64,000 nucleotides of DNA, taken from assembly GCF_027922185.1 (NCBI RefSeq), contig NZ_BSFE01000009.1, positions 1-64,000 on the forward strand. Reading direction: 5' to 3'. Positions 17,109 through 25,424 of the stretch are shown here, in pieces. This stretch comes from Maricaulis virginensis. GTDB taxonomy: Bacteria > Pseudomonadota > Alphaproteobacteria > Caulobacterales > Maricaulaceae. Position 1 is the first letter of the stretch, and each line of letters opens with the position of its first letter. The translations under genes were made by a program, and so were the position numbers. The notes beneath the pieces are model-generated. The model had not been told where the DNA came from, did no database searches, and saw only the letters and a program-made list of their open reading frames with translations.

Positions 17109-17912
17109 ATGCGCTGCCTCATCCTTGAATGCCGCGATCTGGCCCGGACACAATTGCAGCGGCAACTGGACCGTTTTGCGGACACCGTCTGTGTCGGCGC
17201 CCGTCCGGCCGCCGGCCAGGATGACCCCTGGCACGGCACATCGCCGGATATGGTGTTCCTTGGCAGCGACCAGCCAGGGCTCGAACGTCTTCTGTCGCGC
17301 CCGGCGGGCACCGGAGAGGACGGCCCGGTCATTGTGATGATGGGCGACCTGCCGATACACGCGCTGACCGCGTTCGAGCTGCAGGTGACCGACTTCCTGC
17401 TGCGGCCGGTGGAGACGCTGCGCCTCGAGGAATGTCTGCGCCGCGTACGCACCGAGCTGCAGCAACGACGCGACCTCGCGCGCGTTGCCATCCTCAGCGA
17501 GACATTGGCCGGGATCCGCCAGGGACACGCCACCGATGCGGGAGCGCCGGTCTACCGGGATTTCTGGATCCGCTGCCGCAATGAAACCGTGCGGGTGCCC
17601 CAGTCGCAGATCGTCTGGATCGAGGCCGCGCGCAGCTATGTCCATTTCAACCTGCGCAACCGGCAGCTCCTGCACCGGATCTCGCTGCGGGAGCTGGAGG
17701 AGCGGCTGGACCCGGCGGACTTCCTGCGCATTCACCGCTCGGCAATCGTCAATGTGCATCACATCGAACGCACCCATGCCGATCGCCACGGCACGCATTC
17801 GGTCGAGCTGGCCAATGGAGAAATGGTGCGCGTGGGACGCAAATACCGCCTGCAGCTGGCCGAGTTCATGGCGAGCGGCCGGGTACCGCCGCGTCAGGAC
17901 GTGGCCGCCTGA
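17109..17912 (+). CDS. LytTR response regulator with degenerate receiver domain
   Basis: The ATG at 17109 follows GGAGG with 6-nt spacing and gives 267 residues. Residues 1-125 follow the receiver fold (MRCLILECRD strand 1, PDMVFLG strand 3, AFELQVTDFLLRPVE strands 4-5). The phosphoacceptor Asp expected in FLDI is Gly (FLGS), and the conserved Lys-Pro is Arg-Pro (LLRP), so it cannot be phosphorylated in the usual way. The C-terminal LytTR domain is intact (IEAARSYVHFNL ... FLRIHRSAIVNVHHIE ... VGRKYRLQL). It lies divergent to the membrane LytTR gene; the two may form heteromeric or sequential regulation, which is inference. Confidence 0.88.
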   Translation: MRCLILECRDLARTQLQRQLDRFADTVCVGARPAAGQDDPWHGTSPDMVFLGSDQPGLERLLSRPAGTGEDGPVIVMMGDLPIHALTAFELQVTDFLLRPVETLRLEECLRRVRTELQQRRDLARVAILSETLAGIRQGHATDAGAPVYRDFWIRCRNETVRVPQSQIVWIEAARSYVHFNLRNRQLLHRISLRELEERLDPADFLRIHRSAIVNVHHIERTHADRHGTHSVELANGEMVRVGRKYRLQLAEFMASGRVPPRQDVAA

Positions 17913-17920
17913 AACCCGGC

Positions 17921-18397
17921 CTATCCGCCCGGCTCACCCCGGGATGACACGACCTCGACGCGGTAGCTGTCATGGCAGGCGATGCAGGTATACATCGCCG
18001 AAGCCGCCGCGGCCTGGGCCTCGGCGACCGGCGTCCGGTCGGGCAGAGCGGCAATCGCCGCCAGGTCCTCCCGCAGCACCTGCCCCATGCCCCGGAAACT
18101 GTCCGGCAGTCTGGCTCCCATTCCCGGCATCATGGGGCGTGGCGTGGCCATCTCCGCGGCGGCTTCCCGCAGCCGGTCGAGATCGCCCTCGCTGCCCGCC
18201 TCCATGATCGCCTGGCTGCCCGAAAGGAAGATGCGCATCGTCTCCACGATGTGCCTCTGCTCCTCCGCGGTCAGCCGGATCGGGGTTCTCGGATCGGCAT
18301 CGTCCGGCACCCCTGTCTGGGCATGTCCGGACGTTGCGATTGCCATCCCGGCGGCCAGGATTGCCGAACCTGCCATGACGAAAAGCGTGGCGCGCAT
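17921..18397 (-). CDS. Periplasmic monohaem cytochrome c-type protein
   Basis: The ATG at 18397 follows AGGGGG and gives 158 residues: a signal peptide (MRATLFVMAGSAILAAGMAIA, cut near GHAQ), a helical body with LTAEEQRHIVETMRIFLSG, and a single haem-binding motif C138-I-A-C141-H142 near the C-terminus. A four-helix body with a C-terminal CxxCH is the layout of cytochrome c' relatives, which bind NO or move electrons. It is 10 nt downstream of the DsrE-like gene and so likely in one operon. Placement beside a bd oxidase locus agrees with a respiratory or nitrosative-stress role. It converges on the LytTR gene. Confidence 0.8.
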   Translation of the reverse strand: MRATLFVMAGSAILAAGMAIATSGHAQTGVPDDADPRTPIRLTAEEQRHIVETMRIFLSGSQAIMEAGSEGDLDRLREAAAEMATPRPMMPGMGARLPDSFRGMGQVLREDLAAIAALPDRTPVAEAQAAAASAMYTCIACHDSYRVEVVSSRGEPGG

Positions 18398-18407
18398 CCC
18401 TGCCCCC

Positions 18408-18866
18408 TCAGAAGGTGAAGAACCGCGTGCGCGGATCCGCCATGATGGCCGCGATCTCCGGCGGGGTCGCCACGCCGATTTCACGGCGCAGGTCTTCCGC
18501 GCTGTGGGTCGAGTTGGGCAGGTAGATCGCGCAGACCTGAACCGTCACGCCATCCTCGATCAGGGTTCCAAGCAGACTGTGCGGCGACATGTTCCGCGGC
18601 GCGAGCGGCCGGGTGGCGGCTTCCGGCGGCTCGGCCAGCGCGAGATCGCCGGCCTTGTCGCACAGGAGAACGCGCACCGGCACGCCCTGCTGGGCGCTGG
18701 CGCGTGTCAGGATCAGCGCCATGAGCTGGGTCTGCGGATCCTCGCGGGTCAGCACCGTCAGCACAGGCGCTGTCTCCGGTGACGGTGCCTGCCTTGTTTC
18801 CTGGGCCGGTGCCGGCGCTGCGGCGGCCGCCGCCAGGACCAGGCAGGACAATATGATCTGCTTCAT
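18408..18866 (-). CDS. Secreted DsrE-like protein
   Basis: The ATG at 18866 follows AAGGAG and gives 152 residues with a clear signal peptide (MKQIILSCLVLAAAAAAPAPAQ). The mature part has the DsrE/DsrF-like alternation: VLTVLTREDPQTQLMALILTRASAQQ, GVPVRVLLCDKAGDLAL, SLLGTLIEDGVTVQVCAIYLPN. Cys in LLCDKAG and VQVCAIY could be redox active or bind sulfur. Cytoplasmic DsrE proteins relay sulfur; periplasmic versions are usually uncharacterised. It is the first gene of a pair with the cytochrome c-type protein. Confidence 0.75.
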   Translation of the reverse strand: MKQIILSCLVLAAAAAAPAPAQETRQAPSPETAPVLTVLTREDPQTQLMALILTRASAQQGVPVRVLLCDKAGDLALAEPPEAATRPLAPRNMSPHSLLGTLIEDGVTVQVCAIYLPNSTHSAEDLRREIGVATPPEIAAIMADPRTRFFTF

Positions 18867-18930
18867 TGCGACATCTCCTTGATGATGGCCGCGCTCGCGC
18901 GTCGCGCTACCGGCAAGCCCGCTGGGTCTT

Positions 18931-18946
18931 CCGGCAGCGCTGCCGG
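18931..18946. other. Perfect 16-bp palindrome downstream of cydX
   Basis: CCGGCAGCGCTGCCGG is a self-complementary 16-mer between the DsrE-like gene and cydX. It has no following T-run on the minus strand, so it may be a weak terminator or a protein-binding site. Confidence 0.35.
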
Positions 18947-19073
18947 AGCCGCAAACCGGTCTGCACCGGTCTGACGGCCTCGCCGCCGAAGCCCTGATCA
19001 CGATCTCCGGGCCAGCCGTGTGCCCCGGTCTCCCTGCAGCAGGTCGCGTGTCCGTCACCGCGACGCCTCTGTC

Positions 19074-19196
19074 TCATTCGGCGCATTCCAGGTCCTCGCA
19101 GTCTTCCGCATCCGGCGTAAATTCCAGCCAGAGCGCGTTGAGAATTCCAAAGCCGAGGGCGGCGGCAAGACCCAGTATCCAGGTAAAATACCACAT
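19074..19196 (-). CDS. cydX: Cytochrome bd oxidase small subunit CydX
   Basis: A 40-residue protein starting MWYFTWILGLAAALGFGI and continuing LNALWLE, the signature of CydX/YbgT proteins, with an acidic Cys-containing tail. CydX is a single-span subunit that stabilises the haem sites of the CydAB complex. It lies 17 nt after cydB, in the expected order cydA-cydB-cydX. It is too short to be found by length-limited gene calling, and a longer in-frame reading from further upstream would be an artefact inside cydB. Confidence 0.93.
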   Translation of the reverse strand: MWYFTWILGLAAALGFGILNALWLEFTPDAEDCEDLECAE

Positions 19197-19213
19197 GGTT
19201 CCAAGACCTCCGG

Positions 19214-20359
19214 TCAGTAGGAGCCGGGCGAGGTGGCCTGCTCGGACGTCACACGCCCCCACAGCACCTTGAACACCCAGCCGGTGTAGAGAAGGATCAG
19301 CGGCACGAAGATCACCGTCATGATCAGCATGAAGAACAGCGTGCCGTGGCTGGACGAGCTGTCCCACACGGTCAGGCTGGCGTCGGGATTGAGCGAGCTC
19401 GGCAGGATGAAGGGGAACATCGACACGCCGGCAGTGGCGACGACGCCGAAGACCGACATGGCCGACCCGGCCAGGCTCGCCGCATTACGCTTCTTGCCCA
19501 GGCTGACGGCAGCCAGGAAGGCCCCCGCCACGGCCATCAGCGGCGCCAGCACCATCCAGGGATAGCGCACGAAATTGTTGACCCAGGCGCCGGCCTCGAC
19601 ACTGACGGCCTTGCGCATCGGATTGGACGGGCCGTCGAGCAGGACGTCCGTCGTGATCGTGTAGCCGGGCAGCAGCGTGGCGGTCCAGATACCGGCAATG
19701 ACGAACAGGCCGATGGTCAGCATGGCCGCGATCGATCCGAAGCGGGCCGCCCGGTCGCGTACCGGTCCCTTTTCGGCCTTCACCACGATCCAGGACGCAC
19801 CGTGCATGACCAGCATGGCGACCGAGACCAGGCCGACGAGCAGGGCAAAGGGGTTGAGCAGGCCGAACAGGCCGCCTTCATAGGTGGCCCGCAGCATGCT
19901 GTCGAAGTCGAACGGGACACCGCGCAGCACATTCCCCACGGCGACCCCGAAGATCAGCGCCGGCACGAAGCCGCCGATGAAGAGCGCCCAGTCCCAGCTG
20001 CTGCGCCAGGCCGTGCTCTCCCGCTTGGAGCGGTATTTGAAACCGACCGGCCGCAGGATCAGCGCCGACAGCACCACGAACATGGCGAGATAGAAGCCGG
20101 AAAAGCTGACGGCATAGACATAGGGCCAGGCGGCAAAGATCGCGCCGCCGCCCAGGATGAGCCAGACTTGGTGGCCCTCCCACATCGGGCCGATCGTGTT
20201 GATCACGAGCCGGCGTTCGGCATCGGTCTTCGCGACGAAGGGCAGCAGGGTCGCAACACCGAGGTCGTAGCCATCGGTCAGGGCGAAGCCGATCAGGAGG
20301 ACGCCCAGAAGGCCCCACCAGATGACGCGGAGCGTCGGATAGTCGAGAGGCAGTTCCAT
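19214..20359 (-). CDS. cydB: Cytochrome bd ubiquinol oxidase subunit II
   Basis: CydB (381 residues, normal length) is the structural partner of CydA in the bd-type terminal oxidase. It begins LRVIWWGLLGVLLIGFALTDGYDLG, the diagnostic CydB N-terminus, followed by GPMWEGHQVWLILGGGAIFAAWP, and has about eight hydrophobic helices. It is 12 nt downstream of cydA. Together they form a high-affinity, NO- and cyanide-tolerant quinol oxidase that does not pump protons. Confidence 0.97.
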   Translation of the reverse strand: MELPLDYPTLRVIWWGLLGVLLIGFALTDGYDLGVATLLPFVAKTDAERRLVINTIGPMWEGHQVWLILGGGAIFAAWPYVYAVSFSGFYLAMFVVLSALILRPVGFKYRSKRESTAWRSSWDWALFIGGFVPALIFGVAVGNVLRGVPFDFDSMLRATYEGGLFGLLNPFALLVGLVSVAMLVMHGASWIVVKAEKGPVRDRAARFGSIAAMLTIGLFVIAGIWTATLLPGYTITTDVLLDGPSNPMRKAVSVEAGAWVNNFVRYPWMVLAPLMAVAGAFLAAVSLGKKRNAASLAGSAMSVFGVVATAGVSMFPFILPSSLNPDASLTVWDSSSSHGTLFFMLIMTVIFVPLILLYTGWVFKVLWGRVTSEQATSPGSY

Positions 20360-20371
20360 GATATGCGTCTC

Positions 20372-21961
20372 CTATCGGTCGTAGAGCGGTGCCGGCACGG
20401 CTTGGGGGAAGCCGCCGGACGCGGGCTGGTGTGTCATGGCCGGCTTTTCTGACGCCGGGCCCTTGCGGATCGCCCGGACCATCAGCGTCACCTCGATTAC
20501 GGCGAGCGTGCCGTAGAGAAGGGTGAAGCCGACCATCGTCAGGATCACCTGGCTGGCGGACAGGCTGGACACACCCATGAAGGTCGGCAGCACGCCATCG
20601 ATCACCCAGGGCTGGCGGCCGGTCTCGGCCAGCACCCAGCCCAGCTCTGCGGCAATCCAGGGCAGGGGAATGATCGCGACGGCCAGGCGCAGGAACCAGC
20701 GCGGGAAGGGCCGGCGCAGGCTCACCAGGTAGAAGGCCAGGGCAAAGACCGCGATGAAGAAGAAGCCGAGGCCCGCCATGATGCGGAAGGACCAGAAGGC
20801 CATGGCGACGTTGGGAACCGTATCCCAGGCGGCCTGCTGGATCTGGTCCGGCGTCGCCTCGCGCGGATCGTCGACATAGCGCATCAGCAAAAGGGCATAG
20901 CCCAGATCCTGCTTGGTCAGCTCGAACTGTTCGCGTGCCGCCACATTCTCCGGATCGGCATTGAGCCGCTGGACCGCATCATAGGCCGATATCCCGTTCT
21001 CGATCCGGTCCTGGGCGATGGCGACGAGCGGCAGGATGCCTTCGACATCGCCGTCGATGCTGCGCGTGGCAATCAGGCCCAGCAGCCAGGGCACCTGGAT
21101 CTCGTAGCGGGTTTCCTGCGCCTCCTGGTCGGGCAGACCGACCAGTGTCAGCGGCGCCGGCGCCTCCTCGGTGTGCCACATGCCCTCGAGGGCCGCGAGT
21201 TTCATGCGCTGGTGATCGGTCAGCGTATAGCCGCTCTCATCGCCCAGAACGACAACCGACAGGGCCGAGGCCAGGCCGAAGGACGCCGCGACCGCGACCG
21301 ACCGCTTGGCCAGTCCGCGATGACGCCCCTTCAGGAGGTAGAAGGCCGAGATGCCGAGCACGAAAACCGAGGCGGTCACATAGCCCGCCGACACCGTGTG
21401 CACGAATTTGGCCTGGGCGACCGGGTTGAAGAGCACCTCCATGAAGTTGGTGATCTCCATGCGCATCGTGTCCGGATTGAATTCCGACCCGACGGGCGCC
21501 TGCATCCAGCCGTTTGCGATCAGGATCCACAGGGCCGAGAGGTTCGAGCCCAGGGCGACCAGGCCCGTGACGAGCCAGTGGACCGGACGCGACAGCTTGT
21601 CCCAGCCGAAGAACATCAGGCCGACAAAGGTCGCTTCCAGGAAGAAGGCCATCAGGCCCTCGATCGCGAGCGGAGCTCCGAAAATGTCGCCGACATAGTG
21701 CGAGTAGTAGGACCAGTTCGTGCCGAACTGGAATTCCATGGTGATCCCGGTCGCAACCCCGAGCACGAAGTTGATCCCGAACAGGTTCATCCAGAATTTT
21801 GTGATGTCTTTCCAGACCTGCTTGCCGGTCAGGACGTAGGCGCCTTCCATGATCACCAGGATCATCGAAAGGCCGAGGGTCAGGGGTACGAACAGGAAGT
21901 GGTACATCGCCGTGAGCGCGAACTGCCATCGCGAAAGGTCCGCGACCAGTAAGTGTTCCAT
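20372..21961 (-). CDS. cydA: Cytochrome bd ubiquinol oxidase subunit I
   Basis: CydA binds haems b558, b595 and d and oxidises ubiquinol at the periplasmic Q-loop. The ATG at 21961 gives MEHLLVADLSRWQFALTAMYH, with the His ligand in the first helix; a longer start would add an unlikely basic leader. KFVHTVSAGYV carries the second His ligand, and the family signature GWVLAETGRQPW is present. At 529 residues with an extended segment before it, it fits the long Q-loop class. A candidate Rrf2 operator lies 26-48 nt upstream of the start, between cydA and the divergent cydD. Confidence 0.97.
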   Translation of the reverse strand: MEHLLVADLSRWQFALTAMYHFLFVPLTLGLSMILVIMEGAYVLTGKQVWKDITKFWMNLFGINFVLGVATGITMEFQFGTNWSYYSHYVGDIFGAPLAIEGLMAFFLEATFVGLMFFGWDKLSRPVHWLVTGLVALGSNLSALWILIANGWMQAPVGSEFNPDTMRMEITNFMEVLFNPVAQAKFVHTVSAGYVTASVFVLGISAFYLLKGRHRGLAKRSVAVAASFGLASALSVVVLGDESGYTLTDHQRMKLAALEGMWHTEEAPAPLTLVGLPDQEAQETRYEIQVPWLLGLIATRSIDGDVEGILPLVAIAQDRIENGISAYDAVQRLNADPENVAAREQFELTKQDLGYALLLMRYVDDPREATPDQIQQAAWDTVPNVAMAFWSFRIMAGLGFFFIAVFALAFYLVSLRRPFPRWFLRLAVAIIPLPWIAAELGWVLAETGRQPWVIDGVLPTFMGVSSLSASQVILTMVGFTLLYGTLAVIEVTLMVRAIRKGPASEKPAMTHQPASGGFPQAVPAPLYDR

Positions 21962-21986
21962 GGTTGAACTCCGGTTCCGACGCGTT

Positions 21987-22009
21987 AACTTGCACTTGAA
22001 ATACAAGTT
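21987..22009. promoter_or_regulatory. Candidate Rrf2/NsrR operator between cydA and cydD
   Basis: A 23-bp imperfect palindrome of 11-1-11 layout, the architecture of NsrR sites. On the minus strand the arms are AACTTGTATTT and AAGTGCAAGTT about a central C, symmetric at 8 of 11 pairs. The core GTATTTCAA recurs at the start of the Rrf2 gene (25402-25424), where 15 of 23 positions agree. It sits in the 101-bp divergent gap and could control both cydABX and cydDC. A TATAAA element lies beside it on the cydA side. Confidence 0.55.
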
Positions 22010-22062
22010 TTATAGACGGGCGCAACGGGCGAAACGTCGCACATGGAATCCGCACGGGCTGC

Positions 22063-23721
22063 ATGACCGCAAAAACCGATACGCAAACGGCGGCCGCTGC
22101 CCGCGTGAAAGGCTGGACACGCGCTGTGCAGCGCGATGTGCGGCTGGCGGAACTGGCGATCCTTCTGGACACGCTCGCGGCCATCGCCTTTGCGCTGGGT
22201 TTTGCCACGGCGATCCCGGCCCTTGTGGACGGACGCAACGCCCTGCCCGCCCTCCTGGTCGCGGGCGCGGCACTCATCGGCCGCGGCGGTTTCAACTGGC
22301 TTCGCTCGCAGGCTTCCGAGCGCGCCGGACAGGGACTGGTCGCGGCCGCGCGGCAGGATATGGCGGGTCTGGCGGCAAGGACCGGCCCGGCCCTGTTCGA
22401 CGGTGCGCCCGGCGGTGAACGCACCGCGCAGCTGGTCGATCGCACCGCCATCCTTGCCGGTCATGCCGCCCACTGGCTGCCGGGCCGGACCGCCGCCGTG
22501 CTCGTCCCGGTCCTCATCGTCATCGCCATTTTCACCCAGAGCTGGCTGGCCGGCGCGCTGATCCTGGTCTCGACCGTGATGCTGCCGGTCTTCATCTGGC
22601 TGACCGCATCGGAAACCGCCGCGCTGGCCCGCGCCCAGCAGGGCGCTCTCGATACACTCGCCGGAACCTTCGAGAGCCGCGTGCGGATGGCCGGGACGAT
22701 CCGCGCCTTCAACGGCGTGACGCGCGAAGCCGGTGTGATCGAAACGGCCGCCGACGAGCTGGCCCGCCGCACCATGGCGATCCTGCGGGTCGCCTTCCTC
22801 TCGACCGCCGTGCTGGAGTTTTTCGCCTCGATCTCGATCGCGCTGGTGGCCGTCTATGTCGGTTTCAAGCTGCTGGGGGTCTTCCCGTTCGAGACTTTCG
22901 AGACCCTGACCCTGCGGGAGGGGCTGGCCGCCCTGGTGCTGGCGCCGGAATTCTTTGCGCCCGTGCGCCAGCTCTCCGCGCTTCACCATGCGCGCAGCGA
23001 CGCGCGCGCCGGGGCCGAGTCCCTCGCCCAGCTTGCCGAGACCGGAGATGCAACGCCCATCGTCCGGCTCGACGCGCTCGGGCAGGCGCCACGGATCGCC
23101 TGGCAATCCGCCGATCTGGCCCGCAGCGGGCAGACCGTTGTCCGGGATTTCAATGCCGTCGCCGAACCGGGCCGGATCACCCTCCTGTGGGGGCCGTCCG
23201 GATGCGGCAAGACATCGGTGCTGATGTCGCTGCTGGCCCTGGCCGAACCGGTCCGCGGCGAAATCCGTATCGACGGGGAGATCCTGCCGGCCGGCCACTC
23301 GCTGGCCAGCTCCATCGCCTGGATCGGACAGAAGCCCTGGGCACTGGAAGGCACGATCCGCGACAATCTCCGCCTCGCCGTTCCGGACGTCGACGATGCT
23401 GCTTGCCTGGCTGCGCTCGATACAGCCGGATGCGACTTTGTTGCGGACCGGCCGGACGGGCTCGACATGCGGATCGGACCCGGCGGCAGCGGACTGTCCG
23501 GCGGCGAACTGCAGCGGCTTGCCCTCGCCCGGGCCCTGCTCGCAGGCGCGCCTGTCCTGCTGTTCGACGAACCTGCCGCCCATCTCGACGCCGAACGCCA
23601 GGATGCGCTGCTGACAACCCTTCGCCGGCTCACCGCCGGGCGAACCGTGATCATGGCCAGTCACGACCCTGCCGCGCGCGACATCGCCGACACCGTCATT
23701 GCGATGGAGCGCCGCTCATGA
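22063..23721 (+). CDS. cydD: Thiol-reductant ABC exporter subunit CydD
   Basis: CydD and CydC form a heterodimeric ABC transporter of cysteine/glutathione (and possibly haem) needed to assemble cytochrome bd. The 552-residue protein has an N-terminal six-helix transmembrane domain and an ATPase domain with Walker A GPSGCGKTS, signature LSGGELQRLALARALL and Walker B VLLFDEPAAHLD. It is divergent from cydA and coupled by ATGA to cydC. Assignment of D rather than C rests on gene order and the RVKGW-type N-terminus. Confidence 0.93.
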   Translation: MTAKTDTQTAAAARVKGWTRAVQRDVRLAELAILLDTLAAIAFALGFATAIPALVDGRNALPALLVAGAALIGRGGFNWLRSQASERAGQGLVAAARQDMAGLAARTGPALFDGAPGGERTAQLVDRTAILAGHAAHWLPGRTAAVLVPVLIVIAIFTQSWLAGALILVSTVMLPVFIWLTASETAALARAQQGALDTLAGTFESRVRMAGTIRAFNGVTREAGVIETAADELARRTMAILRVAFLSTAVLEFFASISIALVAVYVGFKLLGVFPFETFETLTLREGLAALVLAPEFFAPVRQLSALHHARSDARAGAESLAQLAETGDATPIVRLDALGQAPRIAWQSADLARSGQTVVRDFNAVAEPGRITLLWGPSGCGKTSVLMSLLALAEPVRGEIRIDGEILPAGHSLASSIAWIGQKPWALEGTIRDNLRLAVPDVDDAACLAALDTAGCDFVADRPDGLDMRIGPGGSGLSGGELQRLALARALLAGAPVLLFDEPAAHLDAERQDALLTTLRRLTAGRTVIMASHDPAARDIADTVIAMERRS

Positions 23722-25376
23722 TCGCGCTGTGGACCCGGCTGGGCCGGCCATTCCGTGGCCGGATCGCGCTGGCCTTTCTGCTGGCGACCGCCGGCGGCGC
23801 GATGGCAGCGCTGCTGCTGGGCGTATCGGGCTGGTTCCTGACCGCCAGCGCCATCGCCGGCGCCGCCGGCAGCGCCTATGCCTTCAACCATCTCTATCCG
23901 AGCGCCACGGTGCGCGGCACCGCGATGGGACGCATCCTGGCGCGCTATGGTGAGCAGCTGGTCGGGCATGATGCCACGCTGCGCCTGTCGGCGCGGCTGC
24001 GTCGCCACCTGTTCGAGGCCGAGGCGCGCGCCCGTGCCGGGCTGGCCAGACCGGCATCGGACAGTCTGGCCGTTTTCCTGGATGATGTACACCTCGCCGA
24101 GGGCGCCCTGCTCCGCCTGTGGCTGCCCGCCGCGAGTGCCGCCGCGGCCTCCCTGATCGCGCTGGTATTCGCCGGTCTTGCCGGCTGGGTACCGCTCGCG
24201 GTCGTTGCTGGCGGATTGGCGCTTGCGCTGGCAACAGGCCGGTTCGGCATCGCCGAGCAACGCCGGATCGATGCCCGCCTGCAGACACTGAACGACCGCT
24301 ACCGCCGCGAGGCGGCCAGCCTGGTGGAGAACCGGGTCGAGCTGGAAGCGCTGGGCCGGTTCGGCGATGCGGCCGCAGCGCTGGGATCCCTGTCCGCTGA
24401 AACGGCGGGGCAGGCGCTCGCTGCCGGGCGGCGCACACGGCTGGCCGGCGCCTTCATCGCCATGCTGGGCGGCCTGTCGGCGACGCTGGCCGTCATGCTG
24501 GGCAGCGGCGCCACAGTGCCGCTTCTCGCCGGAACGGCGCTGTCGGTGCTCGCGGCACACCAGAGCCTGGCTATCGCGCTGGGCGCGCTGACGGCTTATC
24601 CGGCGACCGAACTGGCCCTGTTGCGGTTGAATACGCGCATTGCCGCGCCCCCGGCGATAGCCGAGCCGGCCGATCCCGCGCCGGCGCCCGGGACGATCCT
24701 GCCGGTCAGAACCCGTCAGCTGCAGATCGGTTTTCCCGGAGCGGCGCCGCTGTGCGAGGTGCCGGATCTCGATCTGGCGGCCGGCAGCGTCACCGAGATC
24801 ACCGGCCCGTCGGGGTGCGGCAAGACCACGCTGCTGGAAACCCTCGCCCGCCTCCGCCCGCCCCCGGGCGGGGCGCTGGACTATGCCGGCATCGAGGCTG
24901 CAGACCTGCGCGCGGCCGCGATCCGCCAGCACACGGGCTTTGCCCCGCAAATGCCCGACACGATGCGCGGGACACTCGCGGATGCGCTGCGGCTGGCCCA
25001 GCCGGATGCCGACGATGCGCGCCTGCTGGAGGCCTGCCGGACCGCGCTCTTCATGCCGGTCGTGACGCGCTCGCCGGAGGGGTTGTATCAATCGCTCGAG
25101 GAGGGCGGCAGCAATCTGTCCGGCGGCGAATTGCGGCGTCTGGCCATCGCCCGGGCCATCCTGCGCGGTCCGGAGCTTGTGCTGCTGGACGAGCCCTTCG
25201 CGGGCCTGGATGCGCCCATGCGCGAGACACTGGCCGCGAACCTCGGCGCGTGGGCGCGCGGCCATGCTGCCGCGATCGTGCTGGCGACCCATATCCCCGC
25301 CGCGGGGCTCTGGCCGGGCCTGACCTATCGGCAGGTCCCGCTGACACTGTCATCGAAGCGTCACACGAGTGGCTGA
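23718..25376 (+). CDS. cydC: Thiol-reductant ABC exporter subunit CydC
   Basis: Second half of the CydDC exporter, 552 residues from ATG 23718, which overlaps the cydD stop. A much longer open frame upstream is the shadow of cydD. The N-terminus (MIALWTRLGRPFRGRIALAF, then LLGVSGWFLTASAIAG) is typical of CydC. The ATPase domain has Walker A GPSGCGKTT, signature NLSGGELRRLAIARAIL and Walker B LVLLDEPFAGLD. The Rrf2 regulator follows after 48 nt. Confidence 0.93.
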   Translation: MIALWTRLGRPFRGRIALAFLLATAGGAMAALLLGVSGWFLTASAIAGAAGSAYAFNHLYPSATVRGTAMGRILARYGEQLVGHDATLRLSARLRRHLFEAEARARAGLARPASDSLAVFLDDVHLAEGALLRLWLPAASAAAASLIALVFAGLAGWVPLAVVAGGLALALATGRFGIAEQRRIDARLQTLNDRYRREAASLVENRVELEALGRFGDAAAALGSLSAETAGQALAAGRRTRLAGAFIAMLGGLSATLAVMLGSGATVPLLAGTALSVLAAHQSLAIALGALTAYPATELALLRLNTRIAAPPAIAEPADPAPAPGTILPVRTRQLQIGFPGAAPLCEVPDLDLAAGSVTEITGPSGCGKTTLLETLARLRPPPGGALDYAGIEAADLRAAAIRQHTGFAPQMPDTMRGTLADALRLAQPDADDARLLEACRTALFMPVVTRSPEGLYQSLEEGGSNLSGGELRRLAIARAILRGPELVLLDEPFAGLDAPMRETLAANLGAWARGHAAAIVLATHIPAAGLWPGLTYRQVPLTLSSKRHTSG

Positions 25377-25401
25377 CGCCCGCAAATTGCGGTATGGTTT
25401 T

Positions 25402-25424
25402 TACCGGTATTTCAAAGGCAGGAT
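25402..25424 (+). promoter_or_regulatory. Candidate autoregulatory Rrf2 operator over the start region
   Basis: The 23 nt directly before the ATG at 25425 share the central GTATTTCAA with the cydA/cydD site and match it at 15 of 23 positions. The site covers the ribosome-binding region (AGGCAGGA), so repressor binding would block the start of the message. Confidence 0.45.

Noticed and set aside
18867..19073. tRNA or small RNA gene between DsrE-like gene and cydX
   Set aside because: No cloverleaf, T-loop sequence or CCA end was seen; only a 16-bp palindrome stands out.
21995..22007. FNR/FixK box upstream of cydA
   Set aside because: TTG and CAA halves are 5 nt apart, not the 8 nt of an FNR-type site.
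23187..23717. Upstream extension of cydC
   Set aside because: It lies in another frame inside cydD; the CydC N-terminus begins at ATG 23718 with ATGA coupling.
25391..25401. GTATGGTTTT before the Rrf2 gene as a fourth copy of the 22-nt motif
   Set aside because: Only ten contiguous bases agree with site C and the flanks do not, so chance or a promoter element is likelier.
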